DNA from: an uncultured Clostridium sp.
GTDB lineage: Bacteria; Bacillota; Clostridia; TANB77; CAG-508
Assembly: GCA_947365805.1 (NCBI GenBank)
Contig: CANAZY010000010.1
Coordinates: 1 to 47,024, forward strand
DNA: 47,024 nt
Direction: 5' to 3'
The translations under genes were made by a program, and so were the position numbers. The notes under the pieces were generated by a model, which saw only the letters and a list, made by a program, of their open reading frames with translations, was not told the DNA's origin and did not search any database. Shown here piece after piece: positions 28,239-35,254 of this stretch; within the stretch, counting starts at the first letter, position 1; every line of letters starts with the position of its first letter.

Positions 28239-29018
28239 TTAGCTTGCTTTATTTTCAAGGAAATAATCTTCTTGACTAAATCTTTCTTCTAAGTCCTGTA
28301 CTGTATATCTAGGATTGAATTTTATTTCACTATCCTTTTGCCATTCTAATAATTTTTCCCAAAGTTCTGGATAATCTTCACGTATAACTCTCAAACTATC
28401 TAAGCCTTGTTTTACGCAAAACCAACATCCTAATCGTCTAAATTTATCATATAATGGGTTATATAATCCTTTTTCTTTTATATACTGCAAGCAATCTTTT
28501 TCCGTCATTTTCCATTCATACAGTGGAGCTCTTTCGTTTTTATCCAATCTTTCAAATCGTTTCGGTTCATCATATGCAATACCTATATAACTTATATAAT
28601 CACCTTGTTTTTTTAAGTATTTGTCTAATGCATTTACTTTTAACCTACTGTTACACCATGCACCAATAAGCCAAGGGAATCCATATATTTTCCCCTTATA
28701 TTTACCTTTATTCTTTATAGTATAAAATTGTTGTTCGAAGCTAATATCTGATTTTATTCTTGTGATTTTTTTTCCTATTGTTTGTAGTAAGTATTTATCA
28801 ACCTTATCGAGATACTCATACATTTCAGGATATTCAGCCCCCAAAGTAGATGTCGCCATTATTTCACAATAAATAATATCGTCTATTTGCATACCTTTTT
28901 CTATCATTTTTAATAACATTGCGGTACTGTCTTTGCCTCCACTAAACGATACTATATGTTTAATCTCTTTCACCTCCGTTCTTTTTAAAATTGGTTTCAA
29001 AATCACCTCCTTCAACAT
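28239..29018 (-). CDS. PAPS-reductase-like (PP-loop) protein
   Basis: A member of the phosphoadenosine phosphosulfate reductase-like PP-loop family common on phages and mobile elements. The nucleotide-binding loop is HIVSFSGGKDSTAMLL. Later motifs are CEIMATSTLGAEYPEM, GAWCNSRLKVNAL and a Cys pair GCWFCVKQG. Element-borne members are found in DNA-modification (Dnd-like) and other modification systems, but no partners are seen here, so the substrate is open. The start is unclear: TTG 29000 follows AGGAGG by 5 bases. A second GGAGG stands 8 bases before an in-frame ATT at 28964, which lines up with the usual family start (M/I-KHIVSFSGG). Confidence 0.85.
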   Translation of the reverse strand: MLKEVILKPILKRTEVKEIKHIVSFSGGKDSTAMLLKMIEKGMQIDDIIYCEIMATSTLGAEYPEMYEYLDKVDKYLLQTIGKKITRIKSDISFEQQFYTIKNKGKYKGKIYGFPWLIGAWCNSRLKVNALDKYLKKQGDYISYIGIAYDEPKRFERLDKNERAPLYEWKMTEKDCLQYIKEKGLYNPLYDKFRRLGCWFCVKQGLDSLRVIREDYPELWEKLLEWQKDSEIKFNPRYTVQDLEERFSQEDYFLENKAS

Positions 29019-29037
29019 GTCTTTTTATTTCAACAAA

Positions 29038-29075
29038 AAAAGATATACTGTAATATTTCAACATGTATATCTTTT
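29038..29075 (-). terminator. Hairpin, copy 1 of a duplicated terminator-like repeat
   Basis: Stem AAAAGATATAC (29038-29048) / GTATATCTTTT (29065-29075). On the minus strand it is followed by a T-rich run, so it can end the 29093-29437 gene. A second nearly identical copy lies at 29481-29518. Confidence 0.7.
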
Positions 29076-29092
29076 CCGTTTAAGGCTAAATT

Positions 29093-29437
29093 TTATATTT
29101 CTAAATTTCTGTCTGCTTCTTTGTCTTTTTTCACAAAGGCTATAAATTCAAAGTCTTTCCTGTTAAGTTTTACTATTTGTTCTCCCTTTTCTAATACTGA
29201 AACTGTAACTGTAATTGATGGACCATTATACTCATAAAAGGAAAAGGTTTCTTTATCATAAGATTTAAAGCAATAGTATTTTGAAGCTATATCTTCTTGT
29301 TCTGCACATTTAGGAATATTCAACTTTATTATTCCGCCATAAATTTCATATGAATCATGTAATTCTTTTATATTACTGGGGACATACCCTAATATTTTTT
29401 CAGCAACTTTTTTTATTTCTCTTTCTGTCAATTCCAT
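29093..29437 (-). CDS. Unknown 114-aa protein
   Basis: Not recognised. It starts MELTEREIKKVAEKILGYVP behind GAGGTGGG. The N-terminus is helical. The middle and end look like beta strands (YEIYGGIIKLNIPK, SITVTVSVLEKGEQIVKL). It is soluble, with no membrane segment. It lies 2 bases downstream of the 141-aa gene and is probably coupled to it, and it is followed by a terminator-like hairpin. Confidence 0.7.
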   Translation of the reverse strand: MELTEREIKKVAEKILGYVPSNIKELHDSYEIYGGIIKLNIPKCAEQEDIASKYYCFKSYDKETFSFYEYNGPSITVTVSVLEKGEQIVKLNRKDFEFIAFVKKDKEADRNLEI

Positions 29438-29439
29438 TT

Positions 29440-29865
29440 TTATCCCACCTCTCTTAATATTTGATTTTTACATGCAATAAAAAAGATATACTGCAATATT
29501 TCAACACGTATATCTTTTTGTTCTTTTACACCTAAATCTAATTTTTCTTTTATTACTAAAGAATTATGCTTACAAAAATACTTTAAATAAATATAGTTAT
29601 AGCATAATATATTAGTTCTTTTGTATCTTTCCAATACAACATCAATTAATTGTTTCCATTTCCACAATTTATTAATTTTTCTCTTCATATTTATATTTCG
29701 TATCACCTGATCTTCTAACGAACTACTTTTGTTTTTTATCCATTTATAATAATTTTGATTATATTCAGAACTAGAAATATTTGATTTCATTTCATCAATC
29801 TTTGTTTCAATATAGTCGTAATTATATAAATAATATTCTATCTTTTTAGTCGTCTCTACTAACAT
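29440..29865 (-). CDS. Unknown 141-aa basic protein, possibly a phage-type regulator
   Basis: Not firmly recognised. It starts MLVETTKKIEYYLYNYDYIE and has a helical, basic character with many Tyr, Lys and Asn, reminiscent of small phage transcriptional regulators of the ArpU/RinA type. That likeness is weak. The last 30 codons run across the second copy of the terminator-like repeat (29481-29518), so the C-terminus may have been added by a duplication. It overlaps the upstream gene by 20 bases. Confidence 0.6.
   Translation of the reverse strand: MLVETTKKIEYYLYNYDYIETKIDEMKSNISSSEYNQNYYKWIKNKSSSLEDQVIRNINMKRKINKLWKWKQLIDVVLERYKRTNILCYNYIYLKYFCKHNSLVIKEKLDLGVKEQKDIRVEILQYIFFIACKNQILREVG
29481..29518 (-). 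repeat. Copy 2 of the duplicated hairpin, inside a coding region
   Basis: Stem AAAAGATATAC (29481-29491) / GTATATCTTTT (29508-29518), nearly identical to 29038-29075 including much of the loop. This copy is translated as part of the C-terminus of the 141-aa gene. Confidence 0.75.
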
Positions 29866-30370
29866 AACTATTAAGTTTCCCGTATAAAAATTGATTTACC
29901 AAGTGTTCTCTAATTAAAGGAACAAACACATCTTTGATTTCATTGAATTCTAAAGCATTAGAGCTCTTACCGTCATCTATAATCAATAGATATTTTCCTT
30001 TATTCTTACAAAATACACAGTCAAAAAACTTGTACCTAAATTTTGTAATTACTTTTGAATCATTTAGTTCTTCATCATATATTAATCTTTGTAGTTCATT
30101 TTGATTAAAATTTTTTAAGTTGCTTATTGATATAACCTGATTATTAAGAAGATTTAAAATCCTATCAACTATATCAATAATATCTAAATCAGTAAGATAC
30201 CAACATTGTATCATTTTTTCTAGTAGAACTTCCTCATCATTTATGTCTTTAATATTAACATTTTCGTAATTATCAACCGATAGTAATAGTTCTTGATACA
30301 TATATAAAAATGGAAGAATCTCTTTAGTTTCTTCGTCTAGTTCATAATATCTTTTTAATATATTTCTCAT
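29846..30370 (-). CDS. Unknown 174-aa protein
   Basis: Not recognised. The start is ATG 30370 behind AGGAGGTTAAAA, giving MRNILKRYYELDEETKEILP. It is acidic and helical, followed by a C-terminal basic and beta part (KFRYKFFDCVFCKNKGKYLL, including a CxxC-like FCKNK region). It follows the replication-initiator gene with a gap of 17 bases, so it may share in replication or its control. Confidence 0.7.
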   Translation of the reverse strand: MRNILKRYYELDEETKEILPFLYMYQELLLSVDNYENVNIKDINDEEVLLEKMIQCWYLTDLDIIDIVDRILNLLNNQVISISNLKNFNQNELQRLIYDEELNDSKVITKFRYKFFDCVFCKNKGKYLLIIDDGKSSNALEFNEIKDVFVPLIREHLVNQFLYGKLNSYVSRDD

Positions 30371-30387
30371 TTTTAACCTCCTAAATA

Positions 30388-31194
30388 TTAATTGCAATAT
30401 AGAGAATCATAAAAACCCGGAGGGAATTCCTCTGGGAGTGGTTTTTTATTTTTATTCTTAAACTCTCTATATTTAGTCTCTTCTTGTTCAATTTCATGTA
30501 ATTTTACTGTTACCCATCTAAGGATAGCAGCATAATCACTTTGATAAGTTTTGCCATTAGCTTGCTTATACAAACTTAGTTGTTCTATAAGTGAATTTGT
30601 TTTTTCTTTGCCATATCGGTACACTAAATCTTGATACTCTTTTTCCGTCATTGTAACTTCCTTAGCATATTCTTTTTTCTCATCAACTAAATTTTTTGCG
30701 TGTGTGTGTTCTTCTTTATTATTTATATTGTTATTTATATTATTATTATTTGTGTTGAGTACATTTTCATCTTGTGCTTCATCTAATAGGTTACTACATA
30801 TACATTCTGTAGATTGCTTGTCCTCCATATCGTGAACAGCAGTAGAATTCGATATCACCTTTGCTTTTTTCAGATATTCAATAACTTTGTCTTCATCAAT
30901 TTTATAATACTTTTTACATGGAATTCCCATTCTTTTTGAAATTACTATACCTTTTTCTTCTAAATTTTTCATAGCAATTCTTTGGTAATGAGCATTAATG
31001 CCAGTATTCTTTTCTATATTATTCCTTGTAGAATAGAAATACTCCTTTTGTTCTAACTGATTTACACTTTCCCAATAAGTATATTCTGAACATAGTTCTC
31101 CTAAAATTATAGATTCATGTAATCCTAGAACCTTTATTAAATCTTTATTGACGATAATATATTTGCTACTTGATAGTAAACTTGATAAGACCAT
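30388..31194 (-). CDS. Replication initiator / DnaD-like protein
   Basis: A helix-turn-helix replication protein of the kind found first in plasmid and element operons. The N-terminus has a winged-helix region (GLHESIILGELCSEYTYWES, STRNNIEKNTGINAHYQRI, MKNLEEKGIVISKRMG). A low-complexity Asn-rich linker (NTNNNNINNNINNKEEHTHA) follows, then a C-terminal DnaD/DnaB_2-like segment with YGKEKTNSLIEQLSLYKQ and SDYAAILRWVTVK. It is the first gene of the element's operon, with GAGGTG before the ATG. It probably starts replication of the excised element with the primase encoded downstream. Confidence 0.8.
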   Translation of the reverse strand: MVLSSLLSSSKYIIVNKDLIKVLGLHESIILGELCSEYTYWESVNQLEQKEYFYSTRNNIEKNTGINAHYQRIAMKNLEEKGIVISKRMGIPCKKYYKIDEDKVIEYLKKAKVISNSTAVHDMEDKQSTECICSNLLDEAQDENVLNTNNNNINNNINNKEEHTHAKNLVDEKKEYAKEVTMTEKEYQDLVYRYGKEKTNSLIEQLSLYKQANGKTYQSDYAAILRWVTVKLHEIEQEETKYREFKNKNKKPLPEEFPPGFYDSLYCN

Positions 31195-31269
31195 TTTTAC
31201 ACCTCATTTCTCCCCTATTTTCAAATCTTTCATTATCTTGTCTACTTGTTAACACCAAAGCATATAAAA

Positions 31270-31293
31270 AAAGAACACTTGTAAAAAGTGTCT
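31270..31293 (-). terminator. Terminator at the element edge
   Basis: Stem GAACACTT (31273-31280) / AAGTGTC (31286-31292), followed on the minus strand by a run of seven T. It insulates the element's first gene from transcription entering from the cwlD side. Confidence 0.75.
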
Positions 31294-31310
31294 TTTAGTA
31301 AATAAATAAG

Positions 31311-31410
31311 GGGGTTTCTCTAAAACTTCAACAATTTACCTCACTAATCATTTTACTTGATATAGTGGCATTTGTAGGGTTTATTTTCTTAACTTCAACA
31401 TTTTATCTCC
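31311..31410. repeat. Imperfect direct repeats at the right edge of the element
   Basis: Two similar stretches lie 66 bases apart: 31311-31343 and 31377-31410. On the minus strand both read roughly GAGRTAAAWTGTTGAAGTT followed by an A-rich piece and AACCC. The outer copy begins exactly where cwlD coding stops matching the amidase family (about 31405-31408). This pattern fits a recombinase binding or attachment region, but no integrase is in the window and the other end of the element is not seen. Confidence 0.5.
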
Positions 31411-31582
31411 TCCATCTTCTCCGTCCATGTCCTGCATCTAAGATAACAGTTTTTCCACTAACTGGAAGACTTACTGTTTGAACCGTTTCATACATGTGGC
31501 TTGACCCTAATAGATAACTGAATATTGAAATAAAAACCGCCACTATCATAATGATAATTCTTTTTCTTTCTAATAAAATCAT
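31381..31582 (-). pseudogene. cwlD: cwlD-like amidase N-terminus, truncated by the element, with +1 site
   Basis: The start of an N-acetylmuramoyl-L-alanine amidase, most like CwlD, which makes muramic-delta-lactam in the spore cortex. An ATG at 31582 behind AGGAGAA, a membrane helix (IIIMIVAVFISIFSYLLG) and SGKTVILDAGHG are present. Here CGGA (31420-31423) stands in the middle of the zinc-binding motif. With the C skipped it reads DAGHG-GEDGG, the family signature. Homology stops right after GGEDGG, and the frame ends 8 codons later (DKMLKLRK). The rest of the enzyme, including the other zinc ligands, is absent, and element sequence follows. The lost part should be found at the other end of the element. 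It shows the CGG rule in a chromosomal gene. Confidence 0.88.
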
Positions 31583-31650
31583 ACATTTCTCCTATTTTGT
31601 TTTTTCTTTTTTATCTATATATATGTTTCATTTCTTTTTCTTATGAATTA

Positions 31651-31680
31651 TTGAAAATTTTTCTTTGTTTATGATATAAT
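31651..31680 (+). promoter_or_regulatory. xpt promoter
   Basis: TTGAAA (31651-31656), an 18-base spacer and TATAAT (31675-31680) stand 40 bases before the xpt start. The leader is too short for a purine riboswitch, which often controls this gene elsewhere; none is seen. Confidence 0.8.
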
Positions 31681-31719
31681 TATTTTAATTAATGAGTTTT
31701 ATAAGGAGGCTTATTCGTT

Positions 31720-32292
31720 TTGAAAGAATTAGAAGAAAGAATTCGAATTGATGGAATTGCGTTAAGCAACGATATTTTAAAAGTAGATTCGTTTTTAAAT
31801 CATCAAGTTGACCCTAATTTGATGAAAAGGATAGGAGAAGATTTTGCAAACCATTTTAAAGATAAAAACATTACAAAAGTAGTTACAATTGAAAGTTCAG
31901 GAATTGCTCCCGCTCTTATGTGTGCAGAAATATTAGGTGTTCCCCTTATTATTTTAAAAAAAGCTGCTTCTAAAATTTTAAGTAATGATTTATATACTAC
32001 AGAAGTAACTTCTTTTACAAAGGGAATCACTTATCCTTTAACATTATCCAAAAAATATATTTCTTCAAAAGATAATGTTTTAATAATTGATGATTTTCTT
32101 GCCAATGGTGAAGCAGCTTCTGGTGCTATTCGTTTAATGAAAATGGCAAATGCTACTATTTCGGGAATTGGTATTGTGATTGAAAAATCGTTTCAACCTG
32201 GTAGAAATAAATTAGAACAAACAGGGATTGAAGTTTATTCTCTTGCAAGGATTTTAAAATTAGATAAAAATTATATTGAATTTATAAAATAA
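31720..32292 (+). CDS. xpt: Xanthine phosphoribosyltransferase
   Basis: A purine-salvage enzyme that joins xanthine to PRPP to make XMP in the cytoplasm. The 190-residue length is normal. It has the typical start ([15 protein letters not shown]), [20 protein letters not shown], and the PRPP-binding loop [17 protein letters not shown] (about residues 123-139). The start is TTG with AAGGAGG upstream. It is monocistronic with its own promoter and a terminator at 32291-32313. It is the only long plus-strand gene in the window, divergent from cwlD, and contains no in-frame CGG. Confidence 0.95.
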   Translation: MKELEERIRIDGIALSNDILKVDSFLNHQVDPNLMKRIGEDFANHFKDKNITKVVTIESSGIAPALMCAEILGVPLIILKKAASKILSNDLYTTEVTSFTKGITYPLTLSKKYISSKDNVLIIDDFLANGEAASGAIRLMKMANATISGIGIVIEKSFQPGRNKLEQTGIEVYSLARILKLDKNYIEFIK

Positions 32293-32313
32293 AGGTTGCA
32301 AATTGCAACCTTT
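32291..32313. terminator. Bidirectional terminator between xpt and the GGDEF gene
   Basis: Stem AAAGGTTGC (32291-32299) / GCAACCTTT (32305-32313) followed by ATTTTATT. It serves the convergent genes on both sides. Confidence 0.85.
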
Positions 32314-32316
32314 ATT

Positions 32317-33243
32317 TTATTCATTTCTTCTGTTAATAATATAGCTACTTCCCATCATTGTTTTTGTCATGTGTTTTACTTGTGCTCCTACTTCTCCTAT
32401 TTCTAAAGTGTTACTAAATCTATCTTCATCTACTTCTACTACACCAATTGAAATAGATGTAAGTGGAAATTGTTCCATAATTCCTCTACGGTTTGCTACT
32501 TCTACATATCCTCTTAGTACATCTTCTTTTGTAAAATATTCTACTACTTTTTCGTCAAATTCTTTAATAATATTTTTACAGATTGCATCATAATCGGTTT
32601 CTGATACGATTGCAATGAAATCGTCTCCACCAATATGTCCTACAAAACTGCTTTCTAACTCGCAGTTATGAATGTTTCTTGAAATCGTTCTTGCAGTAAA
32701 CTTAATCATTTCATCTCCTTTGGTAAATCCATATAAGTCGTTATATGATTTGAAATTATCTAAATCTAAATACAATACAGCAAATCGCTCTTTTTTTAGT
32801 AATCGTTTTTTCATTTCTGTCTGAATTTGTACATTTCCTGGAAGCCCTGTTAATGGACTAATTCTTCTATTCATATACATAAGTCTTACTAAATTTTTAA
32901 TGGTATAATATAAGTAATCTTGATCAACTGGTTTTACAATATAGTATTCTACATTAAATTTTAAAATAGAAATACGATGTTCTTTTTGTCTCGATTCACT
33001 AAGTACAATAATGGGAGTAATGCTATTGTCTTCATTGTCTCTAATTTGTTTGCATAATTCTAGAATTTCTTTACCAGTTCCATCTTCATTAATAATAATT
33101 AAAGAAGGAATGTTTTTTAAAGCTATATCAATGTCTTTTGTTTTGACACTTTTAAATGTATATTCTTCTTCTTTATTAAACATTTGCTTGATATTTTCGA
33201 TTAGTTTGTTGTCATCATCAATAATATAAATTTCTTGTACCAT
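32317..33243 (-). CDS. Response-regulator-like GGDEF protein
   Basis: A probable diguanylate cyclase (makes c-di-GMP from two GTP) or a derived regulator. Residues 1-125 form a receiver-like domain (EIYIIDDDNKLIENIKQMF ... YYIVKPVDQDYLYYTI). The usual phosphate-accepting Asp seems replaced: the strand reads SLIIINEDGTG, with Asn where Asp is expected. The C-terminal GGDEF domain has DLDNFKSYNDLYGFTKGD and the active-site HIGGDDF, so catalysis is plausible, and FPLTSISIGVVE at the end. No RxxD inhibitory site is obvious. It follows AAAGGAGAAA and stands close to the CmpB-like gene upstream, probably in one operon. Confidence 0.88.
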   Translation of the reverse strand: MVQEIYIIDDDNKLIENIKQMFNKEEEYTFKSVKTKDIDIALKNIPSLIIINEDGTGKEILELCKQIRDNEDNSITPIIVLSESRQKEHRISILKFNVEYYIVKPVDQDYLYYTIKNLVRLMYMNRRISPLTGLPGNVQIQTEMKKRLLKKERFAVLYLDLDNFKSYNDLYGFTKGDEMIKFTARTISRNIHNCELESSFVGHIGGDDFIAIVSETDYDAICKNIIKEFDEKVVEYFTKEDVLRGYVEVANRRGIMEQFPLTSISIGVVEVDEDRFSNTLEIGEVGAQVKHMTKTMMGSSYIINRRNE

Positions 33244-33254
33244 ATATTTCTCCT

Positions 33255-34034
33255 TTAATCTTTCCCCTTCCTTATATTTTCTTTTTTCTCTTTTAGAAAT
33301 TCGTTTATTTTTTCAATTGCATCCGATTTTATGGTTGGGAATGCTTTTTTCAAATGATTGGTTTGTTTGATTAATTTTCTTTTTAATTTTGTTTGTTTAT
33401 ATTTTAGCTCTTCAATAACAGCTTGTAAACTTTCTTTATTTACTTGTTTTTTCTCTAATTCTTCTATTTTTTCTTTTAAGCTTTCTGTTATTTCTTTTAG
33501 TTTATCTAATTTTGATTTAATATTCGTTACTTTAACCGCACTAACAATTGTATCGGTTATCATGGCAATTGAAATCATAATGACATTAAATGTTAAAATA
33601 TTCACTGGAATTTTATCAATTTGCCCTGCAATAAATGGATGCATATAATGAATGAAGATAACTCCTAAAAATCCCCAAAACAAGGAGTTTAGTAAACACA
33701 CTCTTCCTTTTATATTGAATTTATTTTTGGTATAATCCCAATATTTTGTATGAAATATCTTTTCTAATAACCATCCAACAATATATTCCCATATGGATAA
33801 ACTAAAAAATGCAATGATAAACAATAAGATAATACTATCTTTAAATCCTTGTAAAAATAGGAACATAAAAATAGCACCAAATCCATAAATTGGACAAAAT
33901 GGTCCATATAAAAATCCACTGTTAACTGGCTTTTTTTGCAAATATGTTTTTAATACGGATTCCATTACCCATCCAAAAAAAGAATAGATAATAAAATACG
34001 CAATTAATTTTATTAGATATACATCATTTTCCAT
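33255..34034 (-). CDS. CmpB-like putative ABC transporter permease
   Basis: A membrane protein of the family labelled putative ABC transporter permease (CmpB-type, PF06541). About six hydrophobic segments lie in the first 165 residues, with the family phrases FFGWVMESVLKTYLQKKPVN and FLYGPFCPIYGFGAI. The C-terminal 90 residues are a strongly charged coiled coil (KEITESLKEKIEELEKKQVN). Its substrate and true role are unknown. It is 11 bases from the GGDEF gene. Confidence 0.85.
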   Translation of the reverse strand: MENDVYLIKLIAYFIIYSFFGWVMESVLKTYLQKKPVNSGFLYGPFCPIYGFGAIFMFLFLQGFKDSIILLFIIAFFSLSIWEYIVGWLLEKIFHTKYWDYTKNKFNIKGRVCLLNSLFWGFLGVIFIHYMHPFIAGQIDKIPVNILTFNVIMISIAMITDTIVSAVKVTNIKSKLDKLKEITESLKEKIEELEKKQVNKESLQAVIEELKYKQTKLKRKLIKQTNHLKKAFPTIKSDAIEKINEFLKEKKENIRKGKD

Positions 34035-34091
34035 GTTTTTTCATTCCTTTATCAAGCGTAATAGAGAAGGATTTTTCACCTTCTCTTACTT

Positions 34092-35012
34092 TTATTGTAC
34101 AATGCAAACACCGTTTTTTAATTCGGTAATTCCACCTTCTTTATTTTCTGCTGTTACTTCAACTTTATTCTCTCCTGTTTTTAATTCTTGTCTATGTTCA
34201 ACGGCTTTTCTATCTTCACAATTCATTTGATATTTTTGTCCATTTATTGTGAAATAAATTACTTTCATTGCTACTTCATCTTCTGCATAAATTACTAATT
34301 GATTTCCATCTTGTCTTACAATAAGTTTTGGTCTTCTTACTCCTCTTACTTCAAGTTCTTTGGTTGTAATCATATTATCAACATTAACAGCTTCTACTCT
34401 TAATGTATTTTGTCCTAGAGGAATTTCTACCAATTCATCAATTAATTTTAAGTCTTCCACATTTGCTTGGACGGTAGCATAGTTTCCATTGTTCCATGTA
34501 TAACGGATATATTTTAATCCTTTTGTATCTTGTACTTTAATACGTATTTTGTTTTCTTTGGTTACTAATAATTCGATAACAGGCTTTCCTTCTCCATCTA
34601 ATACATATTCTTTTACATAATTGGATTCATTTCCATCTTTATCGATTATGGTTAGATATAACGTATTGTTTCCAAATGGTAATGAAATTTCCTCAGAAAC
34701 ACTTAATCTATTATTCGTTTCAATTGTTTGGTCTGCTTCATTATTCCAATGGTATGTTACTGTTTGTATTGATTTTGTATGTGTAATGTTAATTAAAATG
34801 TTTTCTTCTGTCCTTTGAATGTTTACTTCTGGTATTGTATTTTCTATTTGTGGTTTGTTTTCTTCTTCTTTTGCACTTGTAACCATTGCATATGAACCTT
34901 GTCCTACTAAAATCACCCCTAAAATGATAATCGCAATTGCAAAGAATAAAACAATTTTATTGATTTCTACTGGACTGCTTTTTTTATTTTCTGTTTGTAA
35001 TATTTGATTCAT
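34092..35012 (-). CDS. Membrane-anchored protein with Ig-like domains, 306 aa
   Basis: Not recognised by name. A short N-terminal cytoplasmic part is followed by one transmembrane helix (KIVLFFAIAIIILGVILVG) and an extracellular region. The latter contains three or more beta-sandwich repeats, each with a phrase like QTVTYHWNNEADQT, LKYIRYTWNNGNYA and MKVIYFTINGQKY, and LPFGNNTLYLTIIDKDGNES or IPLGQNTLRVEAVNVDN. These look like bacterial Ig-like domains. It is the first gene of the run toward the GGDEF gene and may serve at the surface. Confidence 0.8.
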   Translation of the reverse strand: MNQILQTENKKSSPVEINKIVLFFAIAIIILGVILVGQGSYAMVTSAKEEENKPQIENTIPEVNIQRTEENILINITHTKSIQTVTYHWNNEADQTIETNNRLSVSEEISLPFGNNTLYLTIIDKDGNESNYVKEYVLDGEGKPVIELLVTKENKIRIKVQDTKGLKYIRYTWNNGNYATVQANVEDLKLIDELVEIPLGQNTLRVEAVNVDNMITTKELEVRGVRRPKLIVRQDGNQLVIYAEDEVAMKVIYFTINGQKYQMNCEDRKAVEHRQELKTGENKVEVTAENKEGGITELKNGVCIVQ

Positions 35013-35103
35013 ATGGTTTTTACACCTCTTCTTTCATAAAGAATTATATCATAAGCTTTTTTTCTTGTAAATGTTTTTACAAAGATTTTACAATAACCGT
35101 ATG

Positions 35104-35225
35104 TTAGAGTAAAACTTTAATACCTCCCCAATATTTAACTACTTCTAATTCTAATTCATGTGAATATTTGCTCATAAAAAATGAACCCTCCTTGTTAAAC
35201 TTTTTTGTCTAACAATTTGGGTTCA
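35104..35225 (-). mobile_element. IS3-family remnant (orfA start)
   Basis: A 23-codon frame (35104-35175) reads MSKYSHELELEVVKYWGGIK and then stops. MSKYSxELKLxxVK is the usual opening of IS3-family orfA helix-turn-helix proteins, so this is a truncated relic. Upstream on the minus strand an interrupted inverted repeat TGAACCC-TTGTTA / TAACAA-GGGTTCA (35182-35225), followed by TTTTTT, can act as a terminator for the large surface-protein gene. Nothing else is seen in the 35013-35254 gap. Confidence 0.6.
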
Positions 35226-35254
35226 CTTCACTTTAAAAAGTGCTATTTTTTATT

